Shown in pieces: positions 16,544-24,448 of a stretch of 64,000 bases of DNA (the first letter of the stretch is position 1; the number at the start of each line of letters is the position of its first letter). The notes under the pieces were generated by a model that saw only the letters and a list, made by a program, of their open reading frames with translations, was not told where the DNA came from and ran no database searches. The translations under genes and the position numbers were made by a program. The stretch comes from Mycolicibacterium iranicum (GTDB lineage Bacteria > Actinomycetota > Actinomycetes > Mycobacteriales > Mycobacteriaceae), in assembly GCF_002101705.1 (NCBI RefSeq), contig NZ_LQPC01000076.1:62001-126000 (forward strand), written 5' to 3'.

Positions 16544-17695
16544 TTACAGAGACAGGATCGTCGCGGAGGCGGTACCCGGCGCGCCGTAGACCTGGGCCAG
16601 TCCGACGCGCGGCTGGCCCGGCACCTGCCGCTCGCCTGCTTCGCCGCGCAGCTGACGCACCAACTCATGCACCTGTCGCAACCCGGAGGCGCCGATCGGC
16701 TCGCCGTTGGCGATGAGTCCGCCGTCGGTGTTGACCGGAATGGTGCCGTGGATCTCCGTGGCGCCGTCGGCGAGAAGCTTCTCCTGCTCGCCGTCGGCGC
16801 ACAGCCCGGTTTCGGCCATGTGGATGACCTCGGCGCCCGCGTCGGTGTCCTGAAGCTGAGCGATGTCGACGTCCTCAGGGCCGATGCCGGCCGCCTCGTA
16901 GGCGGCTTTGGCCGCGTACACCGTGGGGGACGGATCCTCGTCCAGCGGTGCAGACGTCGCGTGCACCTCGTAGGCGCCGAAGGTGCGCGTGCGAATCTCG
17001 CTGGCACGTACGAACACCGGCTTGTCGGTGAACCTGTGGGCGATGTCGCCGCGGCACATGATCACTGCCGCCGCCCCCTCGTCGGGCGCACAGAACATGT
17101 ACTGGGTCAGGGGATAGTTCAGGGCCGGCGACGCCAGGATCTCGTCCACGGAGATCTCTTTGCGGCGGAACGCATTCGGGTTGATCACGCCGTTGCGGAA
17201 GTTCTTGTTCGCCACCCGTGCCAGCGTCTCCTGCGAGATGTTGTGCTTGTGGATGTAGTGGTTGGCCTTCATCCCGAAGAACTTGGTCGTGACGAACTGA
17301 CCGTTCTCGGCATACCACTGCGGCAGTGCGAGTTTGGCGGGGTCGTCGGTGAAGGCTCCGCGGGGGTGCTTGTCAAGTCCGATGGCAATACCGATGTCGT
17401 ACTTGCCCAATCGGATCGTGTCGGCCGTCTGCTGGATCGCCGACGCCGCAGTGGCGCAGGCGTTGAACACGTTGGTGAACGTGATGCCGGTCAGGCCGAC
17501 CAGGCGGGTGACGGCGTCGGGATTGGATACCTCATAGCTGCCGCCGAAGCCGAACTGGATGTCCTTCCAATCCACGCCGGCGTCGGTGAGTGCGGACTGA
17601 ATAGCCTCGGCGCCCATCTGCATCGCGGTCTTGTCGAACCGGCCGAACGGATGCAGGCCGACACCGATGATCGCGACATCGTTGGAGTTGGTCAT
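16544..17695 (-). CDS. Thiolase-like lipid-transfer protein (Ltp-type aldolase/lyase subunit)
   Basis: This 383-residue thiolase-superfamily protein keeps the nucleophile-position cysteine (Cys80 in NACATAAS). In the C-terminal GHPxGATG loop, however, it has GEPIGASG, replacing the histidine needed for Claisen chemistry. This pattern, together with the directly upstream DUF35 partner gene, matches Ltp2/Ltp-type steroid side-chain retro-aldolases. These cleave a beta-hydroxyacyl-CoA into a ketone and a short acyl-CoA. The assignment is from family pattern and the substrate is unknown. AAGGGG precedes the ATG and the DUF35 stop is 10 bases upstream. Confidence 0.85.
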   Translation of the reverse strand: MTNSNDVAIIGVGLHPFGRFDKTAMQMGAEAIQSALTDAGVDWKDIQFGFGGSYEVSNPDAVTRLVGLTGITFTNVFNACATAASAIQQTADTIRLGKYDIGIAIGLDKHPRGAFTDDPAKLALPQWYAENGQFVTTKFFGMKANHYIHKHNISQETLARVANKNFRNGVINPNAFRRKEISVDEILASPALNYPLTQYMFCAPDEGAAAVIMCRGDIAHRFTDKPVFVRASEIRTRTFGAYEVHATSAPLDEDPSPTVYAAKAAYEAAGIGPEDVDIAQLQDTDAGAEVIHMAETGLCADGEQEKLLADGATEIHGTIPVNTDGGLIANGEPIGASGLRQVHELVRQLRGEAGERQVPGQPRVGLAQVYGAPGTASATILSL

Positions 17696-17705
17696 GCAGT
17701 GCCCC

Positions 17706-18161
17706 TTAATTGCTGACGGGCTGGAACGCGAAGGTGACGACCTCGGTCCCGTCCTCGTCGGAGGTGAACGGGATCATGGTCAGTTCGACCTGCTGGCCGA
17801 ATTGCAGCTTCGCCGGGTCGTTTTCGGTGAGCCTGCCCTCGACGCGGATGACGTCATCGAGCTGTACGAGGCCGACGCCGAACGGCACGAAATCCTTACC
17901 CGTAGGACCCTTGTACGGCGGCCCGGGCGGGAAGCCCTGCGTGGTCCATGCCACGAGAGTCCCGCGGCGGGGGAGTAGCACGTCGGACATGTCGCCGCCA
18001 CTGCACTTGGGGCAGCGCTGCTGGGTCGGGAAGGTCGTGGCACCGCATGTGCCACAACAACTCCCGATGAGCTGCGGATCGTCATTCGGCCAGGTGGAAA
18101 TTTCGGGCGCCAGCGCCCGCTGCGTGCTCGACACGGGATTGACGATAACTGGAAATGCCAT
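17706..18161 (-). CDS. DUF35 OB-fold protein with zinc ribbon, partner of the Ltp-type lyase
   Basis: This 151-residue protein has an N-terminal rubredoxin-like zinc ribbon with C36-x2-C39 and C50-x2-C53. A DUF35/OB-fold domain follows with the typical GVGLVQLDD and VEGRL strands. DUF35 proteins bind acyl-CoA and form complexes with Ltp-type thiolase homologues. Ten bases separate it from the Ltp gene, so a two-subunit aldolase is inferred. Its ATG lies inside a 19-base palindrome (18160-18178), so initiation could be directly controlled. Confidence 0.88.
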   Translation of the reverse strand: MAFPVIVNPVSSTQRALAPEISTWPNDDPQLIGSCCGTCGATTFPTQQRCPKCSGGDMSDVLLPRRGTLVAWTTQGFPPGPPYKGPTGKDFVPFGVGLVQLDDVIRVEGRLTENDPAKLQFGQQVELTMIPFTSDEDGTEVVTFAFQPVSN

Positions 18162-18178
18162 TCTCGTCTAGCGAGAAC
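18160..18178. promoter_or_regulatory. Candidate operator ATTCTC-N7-GAGAAC
   Basis: ATTCTCGTCTAGCGAGAAC is a 6-7-6 inverted repeat covering the start codon and ribosome-site region of the DUF35 gene. The same layout occurs at 18957-18975, at the start of the neighbouring operons, which suggests common regulation. No known consensus was matched. Confidence 0.45.
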
Positions 18179-18209
18179 ATGGTCGATGAATGCGCGTATG
18201 CGACTGCGG

Positions 18210-18929
18210 CTATCTGTTGCCTTTGTTCATCACCTTGTCGGCAGCCGTCCAGTGCTCGTCGGACACCCACAGCCGGGCGAATGCGGCGACGGCCTCGGTG
18301 GTCGAGACGCCCCGCATCACCCGCTTGACCTCGCCGGCAGGGGTGCGAGCCAGCAGGCGGGCGGTCAGCCGCCACTGCTCGTCGAAGCTCGCGCGCGGGA
18401 TGACCTGATCGATCAGGCCGATGCGCTCTGCGTCGGTGGCCGCCAGGATGCGCCCGGTGCCGGCCAGCAGCAAGGCTCTGCTGTAGCCGACGAGATCGAC
18501 GAGCCGTTCGGCGCCGCCCCACGCGGGCATGATTTCCAAGGCGACCTGGTTGAAGCCGATCTTGATGTCGTCGGCGGCCACCCGGATGTCAGCGGCCACC
18601 GCGAATTCGGCGCCGCCGCCGAGCGCGTGACCGTTGAGCGCGGCGAGCACGGGGCCGGGGAATGCGGCGATGCGGTCGCAGATCGCCCTCATCCGGAAGG
18701 CCATCGCCGCGGCCTGGTCCTCGGTCCGCAGCGCGCTGAGTTCCTTCAGGTCGCCGCCGGACACGAAGGCTTTGTCGCCTGCGCCGGTGAGGGCGAGCGC
18801 AGCGGCCCCCGCGGCGCCGTCGAGCGCCTTGTCGAGCTGATCCATGGTCTCCAGCGAGATCGCATTACGCGCGTGCGGCCGGTCGATGGTGATGGTCGCC
18901 AAACCATCGTCGATTTCGAGGTCGACCAT
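18210..18929 (-). CDS. Enoyl-CoA hydratase/isomerase (crotonase) family protein
   Basis: This 239-residue crotonase has an oxyanion-hole strand with SGGDLKEL and the GGGAEF segment, whose Glu aligns with the first catalytic Glu of enoyl-CoA hydratase. The second catalytic Glu position appears to be Gln, so isomerase or altered hydratase chemistry is possible. I chose the ATG at 18929 because AGGGAG lies about 9 bases upstream. The longer frame would add 18 unlikely residues. It heads the ECH-DUF35-Ltp minus-strand group and would supply the hydroxyacyl-CoA for the lyase. Confidence 0.85.
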   Translation of the reverse strand: MVDLEIDDGLATITIDRPHARNAISLETMDQLDKALDGAAGAAALALTGAGDKAFVSGGDLKELSALRTEDQAAAMAFRMRAICDRIAAFPGPVLAALNGHALGGGAEFAVAADIRVAADDIKIGFNQVALEIMPAWGGAERLVDLVGYSRALLLAGTGRILAATDAERIGLIDQVIPRASFDEQWRLTARLLARTPAGEVKRVMRGVSTTEAVAAFARLWVSDEHWTAADKVMNKGNR

Positions 18930-18956
18930 CGGGCATTCTCCCTCTGCGGTATTGGC

Positions 18957-18975
18957 ATTCTCGCAGGCGGAGAAT
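18957..18975. promoter_or_regulatory. Candidate operator ATTCTC-N7-GAGAAT in a divergent promoter
   Basis: ATTCTCGCAGGCGGAGAAT, a perfect 6-7-6 inverted repeat, lies in the 126-base gap between the divergent crotonase and acyl-CoA synthetase genes. A further ATTCTC half-site occurs at 18935. Position and repetition suggest a shared operator for both transcription units. Confidence 0.5.
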
Positions 18976-19055
18976 AGCATCACCGTCGGATTGCGAGGAT
19001 CTCAACGTCCTCGTGACGGTATCTCCTCGCAGACGGGAAAGGGTGGCCGGCAGTC

Positions 19056-20651
19056 ATGCGGACGATTCCTGCGGAGCTGGTCAGAAGATACGAACAGGCC
19101 GGCTACTGGACCCGCGAGACGCTCGGGGATCTGTTGGCCAGGGGGCTCGCCAACAGCCCTGATGCCGGTTTCTTCGTGCATTCGGCCACGCGCCCCTACT
19201 CGGGCACGTTCGGCGACGTCGGACGGGACGCCCGACGTCTCGCGGCGGGACTGCAGGCGGGCGGCGTCGGGCCCGGCGATGTCGTGGCGTTCCAGCTGCC
19301 GAACTGGCGAGAGGCGGCCGTCGCGTTCTGGGCGTCGTCCTTCCTCGGAGCCGTGATCGTGCCGATCGTGCACTTCTATGGGCGCAAAGAAATCGGTCAC
19401 ATCCTGGCCGTCGCGAAGCCGCGCGTGTTCATCACGACCGAGGAGTTCGGTCGCATGCGCTATCAGCCTGATCTCTGCGCGGATGTCCCGATCGTCGCTC
19501 TGGTGGGGATGGATTCAGCCGCAGGCCATGCGCGTCCGTTCGACGATCTGCTCGCCGACGAGCCGCTGACCGGAACGATCCCCGCAGATCCTGCGGCACC
19601 GGCGCTCATCGCCTTCACCTCGGGGACCACCCGCGATCCGAAAGGCGTGATTCACAGCCACCAGACGCTGAGCTGCGAAACGCGCCAGCTTCTGGAGAAC
19701 TATCCACCGGAACGCGGCAGGCAACTCACCGCCACGCCAGTCGGCCATTTCATCGGCATGGTTGGCGCGCTGCTGATCCCGGTCCTCGAAGGTGCACCGA
19801 TCGATCTGTGCGACGTCTGGGATCCCGGCCGGGTTCTGCAGTTGATGGAGCGCGACGGCCTGTCCATCGGGGGAGGCCCGCCGTACTTCGTCACCAGCCT
19901 GCTCGATCACCCCGACTGCAGGCCTCACCATCTGCGCCACTTCAAGACAGTCGGGCTGGGCGGCTCGACGGTGCCCGCCGCGGTGACGCGGCGGCTCACC
20001 GATCTCGGAATGTTCGTGTTCCGCTCCTACGGCAGCACCGAACACCCCTCGATCACCGGCTCGCGACCCAGTGCGCCGGAAGCCAAACGATTGTTTACCG
20101 ACGGAGATCCACGCCCCGGGGTGGAGATCAAGCTCGGGCCCGACGGCGAGATCTTCAGCCGCGGCCCTGACCTGTGCATCGGTTACACCGACGACGAGCT
20201 CACCGCGCGGGCCTTCGACGACGAAGGCTGGTACCGCACCGGCGATATCGGGGTGCTCGACGACGACGGATACCTCACCATCACCGACCGCAAGGCCGAC
20301 GTGATCATCCGCGGCGGCGAGAACATCAGTGCCCTGGAAGTCGAAGAGGTCCTGCTATCCATGTCGGCCGTCGCCGAGGCGGTCGTCGTCGCCGCGCCGG
20401 ACCCTCGGCTGGGGGAGCGCACCGCCGCGGTCTTGCGCATCCGCGACGGCGAGCAGATGCCGAGTCTCGACGACGTGCGTGCTCACTTCAAGGGGGCCGG
20501 GGTGGCCACTCAGAAGTGGCCGGAGGAACTGCACCGGGTCCCGCCAGGGCAGGACTTTCCGAGGACCGCCAGCGGCAAGGTCCAGAAGTACGTGATCCGT
20601 CAAAGGGTGGCGGCCGGTGAATACGGGGCCGTTGCGGCCCATCAAAAATGA
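19056..20651 (+). CDS. AMP-forming acyl-CoA synthetase (FadD-like)
   Basis: This 531-residue protein is of the ANL superfamily. It has the AMP-binding P-loop FTSGTTRDPKGV at about residue 188, the A5 motif YGSTEHPS, GWYRTGD, the hinge DRKADVIIRGGENIS and the C-terminal catalytic lysine in ASGKVQKY. It would convert a carboxylic acid to its CoA thioester via an adenylate. It is divergent from the crotonase-DUF35-Ltp group and followed by an amidohydrolase, so it probably activates a pathway acid. The natural substrate cannot be read from sequence. Confidence 0.9.
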   Translation: MRTIPAELVRRYEQAGYWTRETLGDLLARGLANSPDAGFFVHSATRPYSGTFGDVGRDARRLAAGLQAGGVGPGDVVAFQLPNWREAAVAFWASSFLGAVIVPIVHFYGRKEIGHILAVAKPRVFITTEEFGRMRYQPDLCADVPIVALVGMDSAAGHARPFDDLLADEPLTGTIPADPAAPALIAFTSGTTRDPKGVIHSHQTLSCETRQLLENYPPERGRQLTATPVGHFIGMVGALLIPVLEGAPIDLCDVWDPGRVLQLMERDGLSIGGGPPYFVTSLLDHPDCRPHHLRHFKTVGLGGSTVPAAVTRRLTDLGMFVFRSYGSTEHPSITGSRPSAPEAKRLFTDGDPRPGVEIKLGPDGEIFSRGPDLCIGYTDDELTARAFDDEGWYRTGDIGVLDDDGYLTITDRKADVIIRGGENISALEVEEVLLSMSAVAEAVVVAAPDPRLGERTAAVLRIRDGEQMPSLDDVRAHFKGAGVATQKWPEELHRVPPGQDFPRTASGKVQKYVIRQRVAAGEYGAVAAHQK

Positions 20652-20664
20652 GAATACGATTCTC
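20650..20664. promoter_or_regulatory. Candidate operator GAGAAT-N3-ATTCTC
   Basis: GAGAATACGATTCTC is a perfect 6-3-6 inverted repeat. It overlaps the synthetase stop codon and lies 23 bases before the amidohydrolase ATG. It shares the AGAAy-N3-rTTCy core with sites at 10984 and 23513. Confidence 0.5.
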
Positions 20665-20686
20665 TCGATAGGAAAAGGAGTCTTTC

Positions 20687-21877
20687 ATGGGACAACTGTC
20701 GCACCGGGTCGATATCCCGTTCCCGCTGTTCGATGCGGACAACCACCTCTATGAGCCGCCGGAGGCGATGACCAAGTACCTCCCCAAGGAGTACAAGGAC
20801 GTCGTCCAGTACGTCGAGATCAACGGGCGCACCAAGATCGCGCTCAAAGGTCAGATCTCCAACTACATCCCGAATCCCACGTTCTCGGTGGTCGCCAAGC
20901 CGGGTGCATGGGAGGAGTACTTCAAGTACGGCAACCCCGACGGCAAGAGCAAGAGGGAGCTGTTCGGCGAGCCGATGAAGGCGATTCCGGCGTTCTTCGA
21001 GCCCGAACCCCGCATCAAGGTGATGGACGAACTCGGCGTCGACCGCAGCCTGATGTTCCCGACGCTGGCCAGCCTCATCGAGGAGCGCCTGTCCGACGAT
21101 CCCCTGGCGATCCACGTGATCATCCACGCGCTCAACGAGTGGCTCCACGAGGTCTGGGGCTTCAACTACCAGAACCGGATCTTCACCACGCCCGTCATCA
21201 CGCTGCCGATCGTCGAGAAGGCGATCGAGGAGCTGGAGTGGTGCGTCAAGCGTGGTGCCCGTGCCATCCTGATCCGGCCGGCACCGGTGCCCGGCTTCCG
21301 CGGACCGCGCTCGTTCGCGCTGCCGGAGTTCGACCCGTTCTGGGAGCGCGTGGTGCACCACGACGTCTTTGTCGGCATGCACTCCTCGGACAGTGGCTAC
21401 TCGCGCTACACCTCCGAGTGGGATGGCCAGGCGCAGGAGATGCTGCCGTTCCAGACCAACGCGATGTCGATCCTCAACGAGTGGCGCCCCATCCAGGATG
21501 CGGTGGCCTCGTGGGTGATTCACGGCGCACTGTTCCGCTTCCCGAAGCTCAAGGTCGGCATCGTCGAGGCCGGCTCGAAGTGGATGTTCCCGCTGCTCGA
21601 TTCGATGGCCGAGGTATGGAAGAAGGCGCCGGAAGCCTTTTTGGGCAACCCGATCGAGGAAATCAAGAACCGCATCTACGTCAGCCCGTTCTACGAGGAG
21701 GGCATCGACGACCTGATCAATTTGATCGGCGTCGACCAGGTGCTCTACGGGTCCGACTGGCCGCACCCCGAAGGACTGGCTGAGCCCACCCATTACGTGA
21801 CAGCGCTCGAGCACCTGTCCGTGGAGGATCAGGCCAAGATCATGGGCGGCAACCTGGGACGTCTCGTCACGACGTGA
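20687..21877 (+). CDS. Amidohydrolase family 2 (TIM-barrel metal hydrolase)
   Basis: This 396-residue protein has the amidohydrolase-2/ACMSD-like N-terminal motif DADNHLYEP, a mid-barrel histidine near MHSSDSG and the C-terminal metal-site segment YGSDWPHPEG. Enzymes of this group hydrolyse or decarboxylate cyclic and aromatic acids, and many copies occur in actinobacterial steroid and terpenoid gene clusters. AAAGGAG sits 7 bases before the ATG. Flanking acyl-CoA synthetase genes suggest it acts in the same pathway, perhaps opening a ring as a CoA ester. That is inference. Confidence 0.85.
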   Translation: MGQLSHRVDIPFPLFDADNHLYEPPEAMTKYLPKEYKDVVQYVEINGRTKIALKGQISNYIPNPTFSVVAKPGAWEEYFKYGNPDGKSKRELFGEPMKAIPAFFEPEPRIKVMDELGVDRSLMFPTLASLIEERLSDDPLAIHVIIHALNEWLHEVWGFNYQNRIFTTPVITLPIVEKAIEELEWCVKRGARAILIRPAPVPGFRGPRSFALPEFDPFWERVVHHDVFVGMHSSDSGYSRYTSEWDGQAQEMLPFQTNAMSILNEWRPIQDAVASWVIHGALFRFPKLKVGIVEAGSKWMFPLLDSMAEVWKKAPEAFLGNPIEEIKNRIYVSPFYEEGIDDLINLIGVDQVLYGSDWPHPEGLAEPTHYVTALEHLSVEDQAKIMGGNLGRLVTT

Positions 21878-21923
21878 CGTATCGGGCTCACGCGTTGCGA
21901 CGATCAAGGGCGCCCCACGCCCG

Positions 21924-23417
21924 ATGAGAAGTAGCGCCGACAAACCCTGGCAGACCATCCCCGAGTTGGTCGCCAGCGCAGCGGACCGGTTCGGCGACAG
22001 CGAGGCTGTCGTCGACGGTTCGCTGCGATTGTCCTTCGCCGAACTTGTCGAGCGGATTCGTTGTGCCGCAGGCGCATTCGCCGAGATCGGTATCGAAAAA
22101 GGTGATCGCGCCGCGATCTGGGCGCCCAACAGCGCCGAATGGGTCATCGCCGCATTCGGTCTGCTCACCGCCGGCGGGGTGCTCGTGCCCGTCAACACCA
22201 GGTTCAAGACCGAGGAGGCGGGCGACATCATCGCCCGCAGCGGCGCCAAGGCGGTCTTGGTGCAGCAGGGCTTCCTGGGTGTGAACTACACGCTGCCTTC
22301 TTCGTGGTCCGGCGCGCGGCCGCCGGTGATCGACCTCAAGTCTGATTTCCTTTCCAGCGGAACACCTTTCAGTCGCCCCCTGGCGTCCACCGACATCTCG
22401 GACATCATTTTTACGTCGGGCACCACGGGGCGGCCCAAGGGCGTGATGATGCACCATGCGCAGAACCTGCGACTTTACGAGGAGTGGTGCAACCTGGCCG
22501 ATCTGCGCCAGGGCGACCGCTATCTGATGGTGAACCCGTACTTCCACACCTTCGGCTACAAGGCCGGTCTGATCGCGTCGTTCATTCGTGGAGCGACGAT
22601 GCTGCCGGTCGCGGTATTCGACGTCGACCGGGTCGTGGAACTCATTGCCAGTGAACGCGTCACGATGCTGCCCGGCCCGCCGACGCTGTACCACTCGCTG
22701 CTGTCGCTGCCCGACAAGTCGAAGCTCGCCACACTTCGGGCCGGGGTGACCGGCGCGGCCGACATTCCCGTCGAACTGATCCGGCGGGTACACGAAGAGC
22801 TGCCTTTCCAGACGCTGGCGACGGGTTACGGCCTCACCGAGGCAGGCACCGTCACGCTGTCGCGGCCCGGAGATTCGTTCACCGACATCGCGACCACCGC
22901 GGGAGTCGCCTGCGACGGTGTCGAGATGCGCATCGCCGACGACGGCGAGGTGCTGGTGCGGGGTTACACGGTCATGCAGGGCTACCTCGACGACCCTGCG
23001 GCCACCGCCGAGGCGATCGACGGCGACGGCTGGCTGCACACCGGAGACCTCGGCACCGTGGATGACGCGGGACGCCTGCGCATCGTTGGCCGCAAGAAGG
23101 ACATGTTCATCGTGGGGGGCTTCAACGCCTACCCCGCCGAGATCGAGGGCTTCCTGCTGGAACACCCCGGTGTGGCGCAGGCCGCTGTCGTCGGCGTCCC
23201 CGACGAGCGCCTGGGGCAGGTCGGCAAGGCATTCGTGGTGGCCGAGAACGCCGGCAAAGGCACCAGGGTGCCGCTCGACGGCGACGATCTGATCGCATGG
23301 TGTCGTGACCGAATGGCCGGTTTCAAGGTGCCCCGCTATGTAGAGTTCGTCGACGAAATGCCGTTGAACGCCACCGGCAAGGTGATGAAGGACAAACTTC
23401 TGAACCTCGATCGCTGA
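21924..23417 (+). CDS. FadD3-like acyl-CoA synthetase
   Basis: This 497-residue ANL enzyme has P-loop FTSGTTGRPKGV, YGLTEAG, GWLHTGD, hinge GRKKDMFIVGGFN and catalytic lysine in NATGKVMKD. Overall spacing and segments such as NPYFHTFGYKAG and LPGPPTLYHSLL strongly resemble mycobacterial FadD3. That enzyme activates the steroid C/D-ring propionate HIP. A HIP-like bicyclic or terpenoid propionate is therefore a reasonable substrate class, but this is not the cholesterol locus, so no symbol is given. It lies 46 bases after the amidohydrolase. Confidence 0.88.
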   Translation: MRSSADKPWQTIPELVASAADRFGDSEAVVDGSLRLSFAELVERIRCAAGAFAEIGIEKGDRAAIWAPNSAEWVIAAFGLLTAGGVLVPVNTRFKTEEAGDIIARSGAKAVLVQQGFLGVNYTLPSSWSGARPPVIDLKSDFLSSGTPFSRPLASTDISDIIFTSGTTGRPKGVMMHHAQNLRLYEEWCNLADLRQGDRYLMVNPYFHTFGYKAGLIASFIRGATMLPVAVFDVDRVVELIASERVTMLPGPPTLYHSLLSLPDKSKLATLRAGVTGAADIPVELIRRVHEELPFQTLATGYGLTEAGTVTLSRPGDSFTDIATTAGVACDGVEMRIADDGEVLVRGYTVMQGYLDDPAATAEAIDGDGWLHTGDLGTVDDAGRLRIVGRKKDMFIVGGFNAYPAEIEGFLLEHPGVAQAAVVGVPDERLGQVGKAFVVAENAGKGTRVPLDGDDLIAWCRDRMAGFKVPRYVEFVDEMPLNATGKVMKDKLLNLDR

Positions 23418-23512
23418 GCGACCGCACAGCGCGTAAACAGCATTTCCGCTGACAGGCCTTTTGTCCGGACCTCCGAGACGGGGGTATCGTCATAGGTGAT
23501 ACTCAAAAAAGA

Positions 23513-23525
23513 AGAACGACATTCT
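23513..23525. promoter_or_regulatory. Candidate operator AGAAC-N3-ATTCT upstream of the Mas genes
   Basis: AGAACGACATTCT has the same AGAAy-N3-rTTCy form as the site at 20651-20663. It lies 44 bases before the GTG start of the first Mce-associated gene. A second, looser inverted repeat, GTATC/GATAC, is at 23484-23502. Confidence 0.4.
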
Positions 23526-23569
23526 CACAACCGCAAGCGTGCGATGACACAGCAGACAAGGAGGTCGGT

Positions 23570-24448
23570 GTGCCGTCTTTCAGGCGCCGCGACTCCGTGA
23601 TCGACGCCGATCGCGTCGACGAAGCGAGAGCCGAAGCTGACCGTCCTACGGATGCCGACCAGGCTCGGGCGCTCGCCGAAGAAGCCGAGGCGGAGGCCGC
23701 TGAGGCCGATGCCATGGCCGCGGCCGCCAGGGCTCGGGCCCGGGCAGCAAGGCTGCGCAGGGAGGCTCTGGAGGTTGGCACCGACACCGCGCCGGACGCA
23801 GTAGACGCGGAGGCGCAGACCTCCGCCGAGCCGGCCGAGGCCGACGGCGTCGAACCCGAGAACGTCGAGACCGTGGTGTCTACGGACGCCGACCCCGACA
23901 TCGAGGAGGCGCAGGAAGCCGAGGCGCCGCGCAAGCGCCGCAGAATGCGGCTGAAGCCGACGAAGTTCGGGGTCGCTGTCGCGGCGATCGTCGTGGCCAT
24001 CCTGGGTGCCGTGGCTGGGCTCGCCGCCAGCGGTTACATGATCATCGAGCACCGGAACGCCGAGAAGGTTCGGCAGCAAACCGCCGAGTACTCGGCAGCC
24101 GCCCGGCAGAGCGTCGTCACGCTGATGTCGTTGGACTTCAACAACGCCGAGGCGGACGTCCAGCGCATCATCGACAACTCGACCGGCCAGTTCAAGTCGG
24201 ACTTCGAGTCTCAGGCGGCCGATTTCGTGAAGGTGGCCCAGGATTCGAAGGTCGTCACCGAAGTCACGGTCAACTCCACCGCCGTGGAGTCGATGTCCGA
24301 CGACAAGGCCGAGGTGCTCGTGGCGGCGGCATCGCGGGTCACCAACACCGCCGGAGCCAATCAGGAACCACGCACATGGCGCCTCAGCGTCAGCCTTGAG
24401 CGTGAGGACGGTCAGATCAAGATGGCGAAAGTCGAGTTCGTGCCGTGA
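23570..24448 (+). CDS. Mce-associated membrane protein (Mas)
   Basis: This 292-residue protein has an acidic, Ala/Glu-rich disordered N terminus (residues 1-120), a basic KRRRMRLK stop-transfer, one membrane helix at about 128-155 and a periplasmic domain of about 135 residues. This is the layout of Mce-associated proteins that stabilise mycobacterial Mce complexes. AAGGAGG lies 5 bases before the GTG start. The gene is 13 kb from mceF although such genes usually follow it directly. Confidence 0.85.
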   Translation: MPSFRRRDSVIDADRVDEARAEADRPTDADQARALAEEAEAEAAEADAMAAAARARARAARLRREALEVGTDTAPDAVDAEAQTSAEPAEADGVEPENVETVVSTDADPDIEEAQEAEAPRKRRRMRLKPTKFGVAVAAIVVAILGAVAGLAASGYMIIEHRNAEKVRQQTAEYSAAARQSVVTLMSLDFNNAEADVQRIIDNSTGQFKSDFESQAADFVKVAQDSKVVTEVTVNSTAVESMSDDKAEVLVAAASRVTNTAGANQEPRTWRLSVSLEREDGQIKMAKVEFVP

